In this document: piece by piece, positions 15,101-26,555 of the stretch
Layout of the letters: each line of letters starts with the position of its first letter
Numbering within the stretch: the stretch's first letter is position 1
The notes under the pieces: model-generated
What the model saw: only the letters and a program-made list of their open reading frames with translations
Database searches by the model: none
What the model was told of the DNA's origin: nothing
Assembly (NCBI GenBank): GCA_001510575.1
Contig: LNGK01000003.1
Span: 192,883 to 256,882 of the forward strand
Length of the DNA: 64,000 nt
Direction: 5' to 3'
From: Knoxdaviesia capensis
Lineage: Eukaryota; Ascomycota; Sordariomycetes; Microascales; Gondwanamycetaceae
Made by a program: the position numbers and the translations under genes

Positions 15101-15500
15101 CAAACTCTAACTATCTTTTTCTGCGATTCTTTGTTCTGCCTCCTTTTATCCTTCTCTCTCCTCCTGCCCTTCTCGACTCGATCGAACCCTCTCCAGTTTG
15201 ATCTACGACAACTCCTCCACATAACCTACCGTGCAGCACCGATCATCTTCCTTTTTGATTCTTCCAAACCTGACACTTACCAAGTTTGCCCTTTTGTTGG
15301 GTTTGACTTGTTGGCCTGGGCTCCTGTCCATGCTTCCCCGTACCGGTCTCTGATTCACTGTATGCAAGTTCCTGAATTTTTCCCCTCCCCCCATTTTTCC
15401 ATTACTGGGTTTCTGTTGCTTTGTCCCCCCACACGCAACTCCTTGCCTTGTTCCCAAACCTTGAGTTTAAAAAAAAAGAAGTCTTGGTTCCCATCTCTCA
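12200..15500 (+). promoter_or_regulatory. Pyrimidine-rich upstream domain of the homeobox gene
   Basis: Roughly 3.3 kb whose plus strand is dominated by C and T, with long runs of CTTCTCCTC-type sequence and few purine tracts, densest at about 13.6-15.2 kb. Pyrimidine-rich sense strands are common in promoters and 5' leaders of filamentous fungi, and this one points at the plus-strand homeobox gene starting at 15915. I infer an extended promoter and/or a long, possibly spliced, 5' leader. Open frames inside it encode only low-complexity Ser/Leu/Pro/Phe-rich peptides and I do not regard them as genes. Confidence 0.5.
13629..13650. repeat. (CCA)n trinucleotide repeat
   Basis: About seven CCA/ACC units in the pyrimidine-rich upstream domain. 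Confidence 0.85.
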
Positions 15501-15709
15501 ACTCTGATTGAGGATCTACTGCGCATAGATCGTCTCCAACCATCTTTGAGCTCATTCGGTTGAAAGGGGACAGTGGGAACATCCCGGTTGGTGAATGATA
15601 ACTTGCAGGAGAGATCGAGAGCCAGGAAACCAAGATCCAGCAAACTTCCTCTTTCTATCTTCGTTTTGTTCCATTTCTCTGGGTACCAGCTCTTGACGTG
15701 GGTGTGTGC

Positions 15710-15736
15710 ATGGAAGTAACATCAATAAGGGGATAG
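15710..15736 (+). other. Possible 8-codon upstream ORF of the homeobox gene
   Basis: An ATG at 15710 opens a frame of eight codons (MEVTSIRG) closed by TAG at 15734-15736, about 180 bp before the proposed homeobox start. If the transcript begins upstream of 15710 this would be a short upstream ORF able to damp translation of the main frame. The transcription start is unknown, so this remains a possibility. Confidence 0.35.
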
Positions 15737-15914
15737 TATAGGAACAGCAGAGTCGAGCGAGTCGAGAAATCGTTGAGTTGCAACTACAACTTTATCATCC
15801 ACACCACACCCAAGTGACGAGAGCAGAGCTGTCGATACTGCTATTTTCACGGGTTGAAATCAGGTCAACAGAGACGACGCAGACGACGAAGCCGACGACA
15901 CTACAAGCGACCCA

Positions 15915-18418
15915 ATGCTCGTTTCTAGGCAGAGCGAAGCGGATCAGAGCCATTGGTCTTACGGCAAGTTTGGCGCAACCTATCCCAAGTCTGCCACATC
16001 TCCACGGATGTCCAACCACTACGACAGCCAGCTGCCTGCCCAACCGGAATGGCAGGGCCAGTATAGCTACCTGTCATCCGGGGAGAGCAACATCTTCTCA
16101 TCGCACGGCTACGACCAGACCAGCAATGGTGGTAGTAATGGCACAGCCGGCGACTCGAGCAGCCAACCGCGGTCGGTGGGGCCTCCTGGCACCTCCAAGT
16201 CGCTTGAGACCACCGCGGAGAGTTCGACTTCACCTTTGAGCCACCACCGAGGAACTCTGGATCCTTTGGGCCTTCGCCAGGGCAAGACAGGCTCGCCCAG
16301 CCACGACCACCAGTCGACGCAGTCGGCACACATCTACGGCACCAGCAAGGCTGTCGACCCTCTGCGTGATGAATCTGGAGCACCGAATGACCAGTCGGCC
16401 CACGGTCACAGCCATACTCACAATGGCCATAGCCACGGTCACATGCATCATCACCACTCTCCTGATGGCCAGTCTGCCCATGGAGGTGTCGGCCAGGACA
16501 TGATGGGCGGACCTAAGGATGATGATGATGATATGGGCGATGATGATGATATGGGTGACGGTGAAGGCGACGGAGGCATGCACCAGCCACAGACAGCCGC
16601 AGAGCGGACAGCCCAACGGAGGAAGATGAAGAGATTTCGGTAAGTTTGTCCTAGTATCTGTGGATTTCACATTTGTTACTGACAACCATGCAATCTGATA
16701 GTCTTACCCACCAACAAACCCGATTCTTGATGAGTGAGTTTGCAAAGCAGCCACATCCCGATGCGGCACACAGAGAGCGACTTTCGCGCGAGATTCCCGG
16801 GCTCAGTCCCCGCCAGGTCCAAGTGTGGTTCCAGAACCGCCGGGCTAAGATCAAGCGTCTTACGGTTGACGACCGCGACCGCATGATGAAGATGCGGGCA
16901 GTTCCGGATGACTTTGACAATGTCGGAGCGCTCCACTCTCCTTACGGCGCTGTGAATGCACTTGGCACCCCGATTGCTTCGCCGGTTGACTTCACCGGCC
17001 AGCCATACGACCACATGATCCGACCTCTCATGGTTGATTCCCGCCGGCCTGAGGGCGACGAGCACCTTTCCCCGTCAGGTCTCAGCCCGGCTTTTGGAAA
17101 CATTGGGTTCAGTGCGCCGGGGACTCTGGGCAGCCCAGATATCCTCTCGCCGATGTCTCCTACAGCCGGAAGCCGGTACGGATACGCTGGCCTACAGAAT
17201 ACGCGACCGGGGGCGCAGGCAACCGGCTCACCGTACTCGCGACAGCCGTCGATGGACTCGGCGTCGATGCAAGTTCAGCAGCAACAGCAGCAGCAGCAGC
17301 AGCACGCCGGAAACCGACAGGGAATCCGGGCGCTCCAGCCTCTTCAGCTTCGCGACACCATGACACGGTCTCGCTCTGACACAATGCAGTCACCCCTCCG
17401 CACCAGCATGTCCTGGAAGGGCGACGCCATTGACTACACAACATACTCGGCCCAGCAGCATACCAGCCCGCCCATGGCTGGGCGGAACGCGGGCATGTAC
17501 CCGGCGGAGCAGATGAATACCCAGGGCGGTGCGGCAATAGGAGGGTATGACTCCAGCTCCTACTCTAGTAAGCCCCGGAAACCCATCGAGCGATATCACA
17601 TCTTCCCCATAGCAGAAAAAGAAGAAAGATAGCGGTTACTCAGAGTTCTATTCTCACTTCATTTCCAAGAAGTCATCATATACTAACCTTTCTTTTTCTT
17701 TTCTTTTCTAGCTACCGCAGTCCAGTCTGCCCCTGGCATAGCGTATCCTAACTCAACCCTCCAACATCCTCCCCAGAGCCGGAACTCCCGGCTCCGTGCC
17801 GCATCGGCTAATCTCCCGCTGGGACTCGACTTGCGCACGCAGTATCGACCATCGGTGCCGCCGCTGCACTCCCCAGGCTCGATGAACACACCGCGGGCCA
17901 GTGGCACCACCGGCTCGGTCACACCAGCCAGCCCGTACGCCAACCCCAGCTACAGCTTGTCGTACCCGTCAGCGCCGCTGACTGCCCCGATCGACTATTC
18001 AATGTCGCGCGGGGGTGTGAACGGCGGGTCCACAGTCGGTGGCAGCAACAACAACGGCGTGCGCAGCGCGGTCGACTACAGCATGCCCCAGATGAGCGCG
18101 CCGATTGCGCCGTCGGGCGACTTTTCGCAGGCGTTCCAGGCGAGCATGGCCAGCCCGACCACACGCACGCCGATGCGGGACCCGTTCTCGGCGGCGGGAT
18201 CGGGGGCGGCAGTGGCCGGTGGGAGTGCAAGTGGAGGTGCGAGCGGAGCCGCGGGCAGCGACACGGCGTCGCGGTCGGCGGCAGACACTTATGACGACGG
18301 CAACCCGCTGAAGCGCAAGCACAGCTTCACGGGAGCGGCGGCGCTGTCGCCCGGGTCGGCGGGGACTACGAGCGGGGCGACGGGTGCGCAGTCGCACTCG
18401 GCGTACCGGCCAAACTGA
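15915..18418 (+). CDS. Homeobox transcription factor
   Basis: A nuclear DNA-binding regulator. Three exons, 15915-16639, 16702-17567 and 17712-18418, separated by 62- and 144-bp GT-AG introns, give 765 residues in frame. The first intron splits the homeodomain. The homeodomain spans about residues 235-294: a basic N-terminal arm, then helices ending in the recognition-helix signature VWFQNRRAK (about 283-291). It follows a His-rich stretch (163-181) and an acidic Asp-rich stretch (201-220). A poly-Gln run lies at about 432-442 (CAG repeats near 17276-17300), and the remainder is Ser/Pro/Gly-rich and probably disordered. In other filamentous fungi such homeobox proteins (HTF1/HbxA type) control conidiation and development; the same role here is inference. 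The start is the first in-frame ATG; Met32 is an alternative. The very large flanking gaps suit a developmentally regulated gene. Confidence 0.92.
17276..17300 (+). repeat. CAG-type triplet repeat encoding poly-Gln
   Basis: CAG/CAA codons in frame within the homeobox gene encode a run of nine or more glutamines. Such tracts vary in length between isolates in many fungi. Confidence 0.85.
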
Positions 18419-19260
18419 GATGATATGACGGATGCGTGATTTCTTTTCTATTCTTCTTTTCTTGATGACAGATACCACAGTCGGATTTCTTTTTTTGTTT
18501 CTGTTACTCTGCTTTTACCGTTTACTGTGTACTTGGCTATCCATTGCTTTTTAGTTCTGTTCCTGTGTTGTTCTTATGCTTTTCTTAATAACTTAGGCCC
18601 CTTCTCGCTCCCCCCTTTTTACCCCTTCACTTACACGCAATGCACACACAACACTCATCCATCCGTCCACATTTTAACACGAAGTCGCATAAAAAATGAA
18701 ATCTGCCCCATCTACGTTTTTTTCTTTCTTTTTTCTTTCTGTTCTGTCAGATTGATACTTTTGAGATCTAAATACGAACTCTTATCTTTATTGGAGCAAA
18801 ATATCACTTGTCTGTTGGATCTTTTTTGGGTCGCTTGTTTTTACTTCCTTTCTCTATCTGTTATTGAGAACGATGCTTTTTGGATACGGGGTGGATTGGG
18901 GAAGGCGGGTTATTTGGGCTCAAATTACTTTTGTTTCTTATTTCAAAAACTTTTATATAGTCTCTATTATTACTCTTCTTCTCAAATTCTGGTTTTCTCT
19001 TTTTTCATCAGAAACTCTTGTTGTTGGTGGTGGTGGAGTTCGCGGGTTAGCTTTCCAGATTCTGGTGTAGGTCAGCTTTTCTAGTGTTTTTTCAAATGCA
19101 ATTCTTCAGAACTAGAGAGAGACTTGGGTCCAATTTAGAAGGTCAACCACAGGTCTGGATTGGGCGTAATCTTCAGATCTCCAGGTAGGTGTATGTTCTG
19201 GGAGAACTGTGTGTTTGACCTACAAATACTAGGCTCAGTGGCGGACGGGTGATTGATATG

Positions 19261-19271
19261 TTAACCCTAAC
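19261..19271 (-). repeat. Telomere-like octamer
   Basis: TTAACCCTAAC contains one AACCCTAA octamer, downstream of the homeobox gene. Confidence 0.6.
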
Positions 19272-19527
19272 TCTAAAAGGTGTCAGACTCCTCAGTGTTT
19301 TAAGTGGGTGTGTGCGTGTGTATAGTGGGACGTGATATACGAGGTGTTCGGAACTAGATGGCCGATACTCCGGGACAAAGAGGAGGTGAGCGGGAAGAGG
19401 AGGGGGGAAGAGAGATAGGAATGGGGATGAGCACGGGGGTACGGAGGTACTTGTGGCTTTGCTGAACGTGGCGGCAAAACACAAAAAAAAGAGAGAGAGG
19501 AGGGGGAGACCTGGAGAGAGAGGGTAA

Positions 19528-19530
<3 letters not shown>

Positions 19531-19561
<31 letters not shown>
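19531..19561. repeat. (GT)n microsatellite
   Basis: An uninterrupted GT run of about 15 units. It reads as Thr-His repeats in the minus-strand frame that crosses it. Confidence 0.95.
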
Positions 19562-19563
<2 letters not shown>

Positions 19564-22500
19564 TCAGTGTGTGTCTTACCCGGTAGAGATAGAGTACGAC
19601 GAGGGGGAGGGTTGGTTCTCCTTCCGGGTTTGGCAAGTCTTCGGAGAGGTGAGGATAGATTGGATATACAGAGGTGGGGAGGTGGTTCTGCGAGATTTGC
19701 TCTGGCTCGCACTCTCGGGTGGTGGGAAGTGCGGGCATACTGACTCGTGGGACCCCTACGTGCGTGTGTTGGCGCCCACCTAGACGCACACGTTGCATCA
19801 CTGACCTCCGGAGCGCTTCGTCTGCCCGCTGACCGGCGGGCGGCTTCTCCCCCCTCCCTGTTCTCCGCCGATAGAACCAGCAGAGAGCAGTGGTCTCACA
19901 CACCCCAAGGACCGCATCTGGCGGGACTGGCAGCTCAACGTAACCCTCCGTTCCGGCGGCATACTTGGGCTCGGGCATGATGTGCTCTGTCGGTGAGGTC
20001 GCAAAGTGAGGAGAGACACAGCCAGAGCGGCAGATGGGGAGATGTGTGAAAAAAGGGGGGGGGGGAGGGAACATGGAGGGTTGCAGCGAGAGAGATGTCG
20101 GTCTTGGACGGCGGGCTTTCTTTGTCATAAGTAGGAAAGAGTCGCTGGATTTTCCAAAAGTGTTTCGTGTTCTTCTTCTCGACTCTTTCTTTTCTTTTCC
20201 GTGATACCTTCAGCTCACGGGAAAGAAAAAAAGGAAAGAAAATCCAGGATATTTGTCTCTACGCCAGACATGGGTTCTTCCCGTTCCGCCTCCACGTTAT
20301 TCTCTTCATTTTTCCTGGTCTATCCACCTCTGCTTGCTCTCTCTATTTTTCTATTTTTTTTTAAAAAAACCTTTTTTTTTTTTCGTTCTTTTGACATTAT
20401 TTCTCTCGCCGTTGGCTCGCTCCCCCGTTTAAGTGATTTCCCGTTTAAGAGCATTCTCTTTCCTTCTGCACGTGCCAGGGCAATATGCAATATCGAGAGT
20501 ATTTTCCCTGGTAATCTATCCAGAACGTCAAAACGAGCCAATAACCCGTATAATTCTTTTCTCGTTGCGATTTATATCGGGCTCATCTATTCTAATTGCG
20601 GTTCCCAGCCACGCTCTTTTTTGTTTTCTTCTTGGGGTTTTGGTACAGTGGGTGAGTGGTTTGAGGCAATCTGCGTCTGGGCGTTTGTCCGATTACTGAC
20701 GATTGCCTGTTCTCTCGCAGGGCTTTGGCGAGTGTTATTTGGCCGGTCCGGAGCTTGACGATGCCTGTGATGAGGAGAGTCGCAGTACCGGTTCGTGCTG
20801 GCTGCCTCCTGTCTGGCTGGCTCTGAGATACGACAGCCGTGGATAGATGGACCGAACGCGGCAGCCCTCGTCTTCGCTCAGCTCTGCACCACCGTGTCGG
20901 GCGCTGGAGGGCCCGATATTGCAATACCGACGACTCGACCTGAACCAGCTGCTACGTCCCTGGAACAGGTGTCCTGGTCTGTCCGCTCGACCATGCCTAT
21001 CCGGGGACACATACACACACACGCCCCCCTTCTTCGTCTCGCTTGAGTGTTGCAGAACGGAAAAAAGCAAAGACAAACACGCCTTCCGGTGAGCTATCTC
21101 ATTGTTACTCGTCGAGTTGGGCCATAGGAGTTGGACCATAGTGCTCATGCACATGCAGTGCTGAACATCGACATAGCGTCAAATCTGGACTGGCAGATTG
21201 TTGGTTCTTGGTCTACCCAAACCTAGACTAGAGGGGAGACGAGAGAGAGAGAAAGAAATGGGTTAGAAATCAGACCGTCACTACTAACGAGGAAGAAAAA
21301 GCAAGCTATGATAGCGAGAGAGAGCCACATGCTCCCTCTTGGAACAGATTAATTGCCCTCCCTCTCATCCCCGGTTCTCTCTCCGGGCCTCGTTCTTTGG
21401 TTCCTTGGTCTGGCTGGCCTGCTAGGAGCCACTATGCCTTACTCTCTCACTATGGGAGCTTTGGCTGCTCTGGCTATCTCTAGGTGCTGGGATGTCGACC
21501 GTGTGACGATCTCCGTCGTTATCTCCCAGTGTCCACAAAGGGTGTGCGTGGCCTCTTCAAGTCTCTGTCCTCTCTCTGTCCGTTGGTTCTCCCGCTGCTT
21601 CCAACATACCCTACAGTCATCTCCTACAGTCGTCCGTGGGCAAATGCCTATCCCATCTATCCTATAAGGAAAGAAGCTTGCCTCCCGTGTCTGAATATAG
21701 AAGCTCACTCTCGAAATTCCGCTTTTTATAGCTAAAAAAGGAGAACCTGTCCTGGATAATTTGTCTCTTTTCGAGCTTGTTTCCGCTTAGGCTCTCTGCC
21801 GTGCCTGGCTAATATCGCCCCCTTTTCGCAATATCTATTGACTACGGTCTGTTCCAAACACTATCCAGAATCCAACCGCTGCCAGAGACGGGCCCACGGG
21901 GAGGATGGCTTGATTGCCCGCCTCCCCTTTGGCCCTGATTACAGAACTCTGGCCCGTGTGCGACAGTCCTCCTCAGACCTGCTCGCGGTCGATACCTCGC
22001 CGAAGCGACGATCCTGGGCTGAGAGAGCGGGTGTCTAATCTATGCAGTTGTGAGTTGCGCGAGGGGCCTTCATTGACATCGATGAGGAGTGACTTTCTCC
22101 CGCCATCGGGCCGTGGATGCAAGCTGTGTGGTGTCACCCCCCTATGATCACCAGAACAGTGTCCGCCTGAAGACCCTTTCCCTCCAGCTTGCTCACTCGT
22201 GCTTGTGCCTCTCTGGCCACTGGCGGTGGCTCGCCTTAGCGCCGGCGGACACTACTCTATATTAAGAGCGGGTTGTGTATCTAGGCAAGAAGAATACTCC
22301 AGAGCTGAGAGCAGGCTCATACCGCAAGTGAACGACTAATTGGCATTACACATTCTCTACAGATAACAGACGTCCACGGCCGAGAAAGAAAAGATCGGGC
22401 GAGGGAGGGAAGAAGGGCTTCTGAGAGACTCTTCCACTCCTCGGCTTTTGCGTGACGATCTTCAACAGGCTAAGTCCTACCCTTCCTTCCTCGAGGCTTG

Positions 22501-24308
22501 TCCTGGACTGCGGGCAGTATTTCCTTTTGCTTGGATATATTAGGGGGTGTGTATGTGTTATTTGCCCCCTCCCGTGCAGAACAGTCGGGCTTTTGATTGC
22601 CATTTTTGCCGGTCTCCGGTGATTCGTCTTACGCTGCCCCAGGACAGGGGGGCGTGAGGTCTTCCTATCTTCTCGGTGATCCTCTTTTGGTCCCTCAGCT
22701 CAGCGATTGACTGCCCTCGTCGCCTCGCCTAGACACACTGAGGGGCTGTCGTGCAGCGAGAGTACAGAGGGCCAAAGCTCAACACAACGCAGAGGTGTTA
22801 GCAGCTGATCTGGCGGTATCTGTTGAGATGTCTCGTGTTTCCGTGCGGGCCGATGTTCAGGCAGATCCAGAGAAGGGCTAGCCAGGGATGAGCAGGGCCA
22901 GGGTGAGAGAGGTTTGGCAGTCCTTATCTTTCTTTGCCCTTTCTTGTGTCTCTTTGGCGTTGTCCACTTGGTGGGCATCAGGGAGGTGGGTGGGGTGTGT
23001 CCTGCCCGGGTCTTTGCTAAATTGCAGCTGGCCGGTCTTCCGACGGAGGGTGAGTGCTGTTTTCAGAATCATGCCCGAAAGAGGAGGACGCAGAGGGGTG
23101 ATTGAGTGTGTCTGTCCTCCCCCCTTCCTCCGCCGTCTCGCCTTTACCCCCTCTGCCATCAGTACACACCATCGCGGAAGCTTTCACCCAGTGGTGGTGT
23201 TGCAAATATCTGCTAGTTCCCCTATGGTCTGCACGACAGGCACGACTTCTGATCTCCGAGATTCGCTGTCGAGCTTGTGTCTCTGTGGCAAGGAGACGCG
23301 CGACCTCGAGCCAGAAGAGCGAAACTGGGAGGGACATAGACATGGGTTGGGGCTCTCCGGGCTCAGAATTCTCGTGTGCTGGAGTGTGTGGGTGGGTGGG
23401 TAAGTGTGTACGAATCGCCAGGATACTGAGATTTTGTGGCAAAGGTCTCCTTAATAGGGGGGTCGATCAATTGCCCAACGTCCGAGAATCTGGGGGGAGA
23501 TTGACAATACTCTCTCGCCTTCCAGTCCTATACCTCCAGGTCCATGTTACGAGACTCTCTCCGCTTGACATTGTTCTATTGTCCCCTTCTCCATATGGAT
23601 AGTCTCCCTGCTTCCATTAAGGATCACCCTCGCCCACTGAGAGTGGCCCGCGAGATAGCTACCACAGGCGAGTACTGGATCATCGAGTGTCACGGCCTCC
23701 CTCCCTGCCGGGCAATCCTGCTGCAACTCCTGCTCGGTTCGACCTGCATCTTTTTTTCACCGCCAGTCTCTCCGATCGGAGGGCTGGGACGCAGCGACAA
23801 TGGCGGATGACCACTTTTGCTTTCTTCTTTTCCGGTTTTTCGTGGTCTAGCTCCGGAAGATAACGCACGCGAAAGGGTGGTGTGGGCTCCGGAGTGTGCA
23901 TAGCAGGCTGAACAGGCCAAGAAAGCGACAGAAGACCAGAACCACTTGGTGAGCCGTCAGATTCCAGTTCTCTCCCTCGCTGTCCGAGGCATCCTCGACA
24001 TCTCTCTGCGTCCGGTCGAGGGATCCGGCCTACATGGAGGAGGGATCCACCAGTGAGATAACCCTCGCCGGTGGAAGTCGAAGCGAGGTGGAACACCAGC
24101 CAAGAGGGGAAAGGGGTGTGTGAGCAAGGCCAAGCCCGAAGAGGAAAATATGGGAAAGGAAGGAGAAAAAGACAAAAGAAACGGTTTGAGGCAAAGTCAC
24201 AGGTACTTCGCGGGAAAGTCTGGTCTGTTATACCTCCTTTACGCATGCACACTCCCTATACCTGGTTTCCCGCGGCGGCTAGAATCTGGGATTGAGAAAG
24301 CAGACACG

Positions 24309-24338
24309 GCACACACACACTCTCTCTCTCTCTCCTCT
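24309..24338. repeat. Compound (CA)n(CT)n microsatellite
   Basis: A CA run followed directly by a CT run in non-coding DNA. Confidence 0.9.
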
Positions 24339-25634
24339 CGCACACAGACTCAACAGATATGCACGAGCGAGGAAAAGTGAGTGGCGGATCGTCCAGAGTA
24401 ATGGATGCATATCTGCATATTCACTCCTCTCTCCTTTCTGGTCGTGGCTTGTTCTCTCAAGGGGGGTGTGAATGTTTGCTTTTTGGATGCATGTCGGTTG
24501 TGGGCCCGGAGAGATCGATGTCGCCGGTGAGAACCACATCTGCAAGCCGTGCTGGGAGGAAGTGAGGGTCGGCCAGTGAGGGTCAGTGTCGGCCCAGATG
24601 TGGAGTGGCTGGCAAGCACTATCCAGAGCTTCTGAGAGGCAGAGTCTGGATGTGTTTGAGTCCACCACCCACAAGCATCATTTCAGTTCCCTCTCCAGAA
24701 AGACGGCACACAAATAGCCAAGCTCAATCTTTTTCAGCAGTGTATTCCCCAGTTGTCGTCCACTGAATCGTTCATCTCAATGCCTCCATCTTCTTTGAAG
24801 GCTTCCGGGACGTCCACCCTGACCCCTATTTCGCCCGTCTAGCAGCCGTTCACCTCTTCAGCCTCCTGGGACCAGTACTACCTGCCCACGAGCTTGGAGA
24901 CGGGAAGATCTCCGCGGAGACGCTGACGCCGATCAATCTCAGATGCACTCCCAGGGCTGGCGCAACGGGACAAAATACGACTGTTCAACTTGCCCCTTTG
25001 AGGCCATATCCGGGAGAGCCAGACTCTTCCCACTCTCTCCGGCTCTTGAGTATCACTTGCTCTCCATTTGTTCACATTTGCCTTTTCCCCAGACTCCCCA
25101 GCTTTCACTCTCTTTCATTTCTGTCTGTGCCAGACTCTCACATAGCACACACACACCCTCGGAACCGCAGAAACCCCACCACAGTGCTTTACTCTCGATA
25201 TTACTTGTTCTTCCTTCTCTTGTCTCCTCCTCATCCTCCCCACACGCACGGCCGTCTAGGATGGCCGGACTGCCATGCAGCGGAAGCAAGTGCCACTCCC
25301 CTCTACCGCAAGATGGTGGCTGGCCTGAGGATACACGGGACGTGGAAGCCGAGCAGGATGCGCAGATGAGGCAAAGGTGCCGAATCAAGAAGCAAATACC
25401 CTGGCCTCCATCCTCTTTCTGTCTGTCCTGCAGGCTAGTCGTATCACGCTATCGCTCGCTCATTCGCCTGTTCAGGGCGTGGAGAGAGGCGGGGCTACGT
25501 GGTTCTTGCAGCGTGAGGTGGGCGCTGCGGAGGTGTGTATCTGCACGAGTAATATCGGCGGGAGGGGGCCACCGTGGTTGGAGATAGCCCGTGCCGCCGT
25601 TGAAAATGCAGAGAGAGAGACTTCATGCACCAGC

Positions 25635-25661
25635 CACACACACACACACACACATACACAC
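25635..25661. repeat. (CA)n microsatellite
   Basis: About 12 CA units with one TA interruption in non-coding DNA. Confidence 0.9.
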
Positions 25662-26555
25662 ATCATCTTCGTTCTCCGGCAAGACCTGGTATGTGCATCA
25701 GTGGAGATATGCTTGACGGGCGAAGGGCAGTCAGAGCGACGTCAGGACGGCTCGAGCAGGATTCGGGCAATGTGCACACGCACACATGTTCGACACCCAA
25801 CCCCCTCCTCGCCTCGTTGTGGCGCCGGGCGTGTGATGTGTGCTCCATGCTGCCGGAGACTCCGGCACGGGGATGCTAGCGAGCCGGTGATTCAGGGCCG
25901 GGAACCCCAGGAGTTGGAGAAAGAGGGGGGTTCGGTACCGAGGAAACCCCCCCCTTTCTTTTTTTCTGTCCAGCCATGTGACTTCTGACATCCAGATAGG
26001 AATGCTCTTTCGTAGGCGGAGTGGAGTGAGAGACGAGGGGACATGATCGAAGATTGTTGGGACACTCTGAAATACCGCCAGATTGTGCCGGCATCACCAG
26101 TCCCATGAAGACTCCGGCACGCCTCTTTCGGTATTTGCCTGTTGTAATCAGCGTGTCAGATACGGCACACTTTGCCCGTCGACAGATTCGCTCTCGATAA
26201 GGTTTGGGGGAAGGTTTGTGTCGCTTGGGTAGGCGAGAGGCGGCGTTGGCAGTTGATATTGGATATATATGCTTATATACAGCGAGAAACTCAAACATTA
26301 CAGGCCGACCACATCTAATTTGGGCCCGTATGTAGAGAATTTGAACATGTATGGAAGGGCAGTCTATATGAATTTGTGCATTTTAGATGTCCAGAGGAGA
26401 CTCAAATATGTAGCGAGAGTGACTGTCTCATGTTAGCAGGGACGTAAATTATGATGTGATGCATGTCTCTCCGTCTGCGGGAAGAGACCGGTATAAAAAA
26501 GCAAAAGCCAAGAAGGAAATTAGGAGAAACTTTTTCCAAACTGCAGCAAGAAGCT

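Larger units (their letters stand above)
18419..26555. other. Gene-free stretch between homeobox gene and transporter
   Basis: An 8.1-kb convergent intergenic region. About 18.4-19.1 kb is T-rich and probably holds the homeobox 3' UTR. The rest contains microsatellites and many short overlapping frames without recognisable domains. One 278-codon ATG frame on the minus strand (20128 down to 19292) is long for chance but runs through a (GT)n repeat; it is treated under findings. No transposon ends or tRNA genes were seen. Confidence 0.55.

Noticed and set aside
13675..15511. Series of plus-strand frames (90-165 codons)
   Set aside because: They only reflect C/T-rich DNA; the products are Ser/Leu/Pro/Phe repeats with no domain or consistent start.
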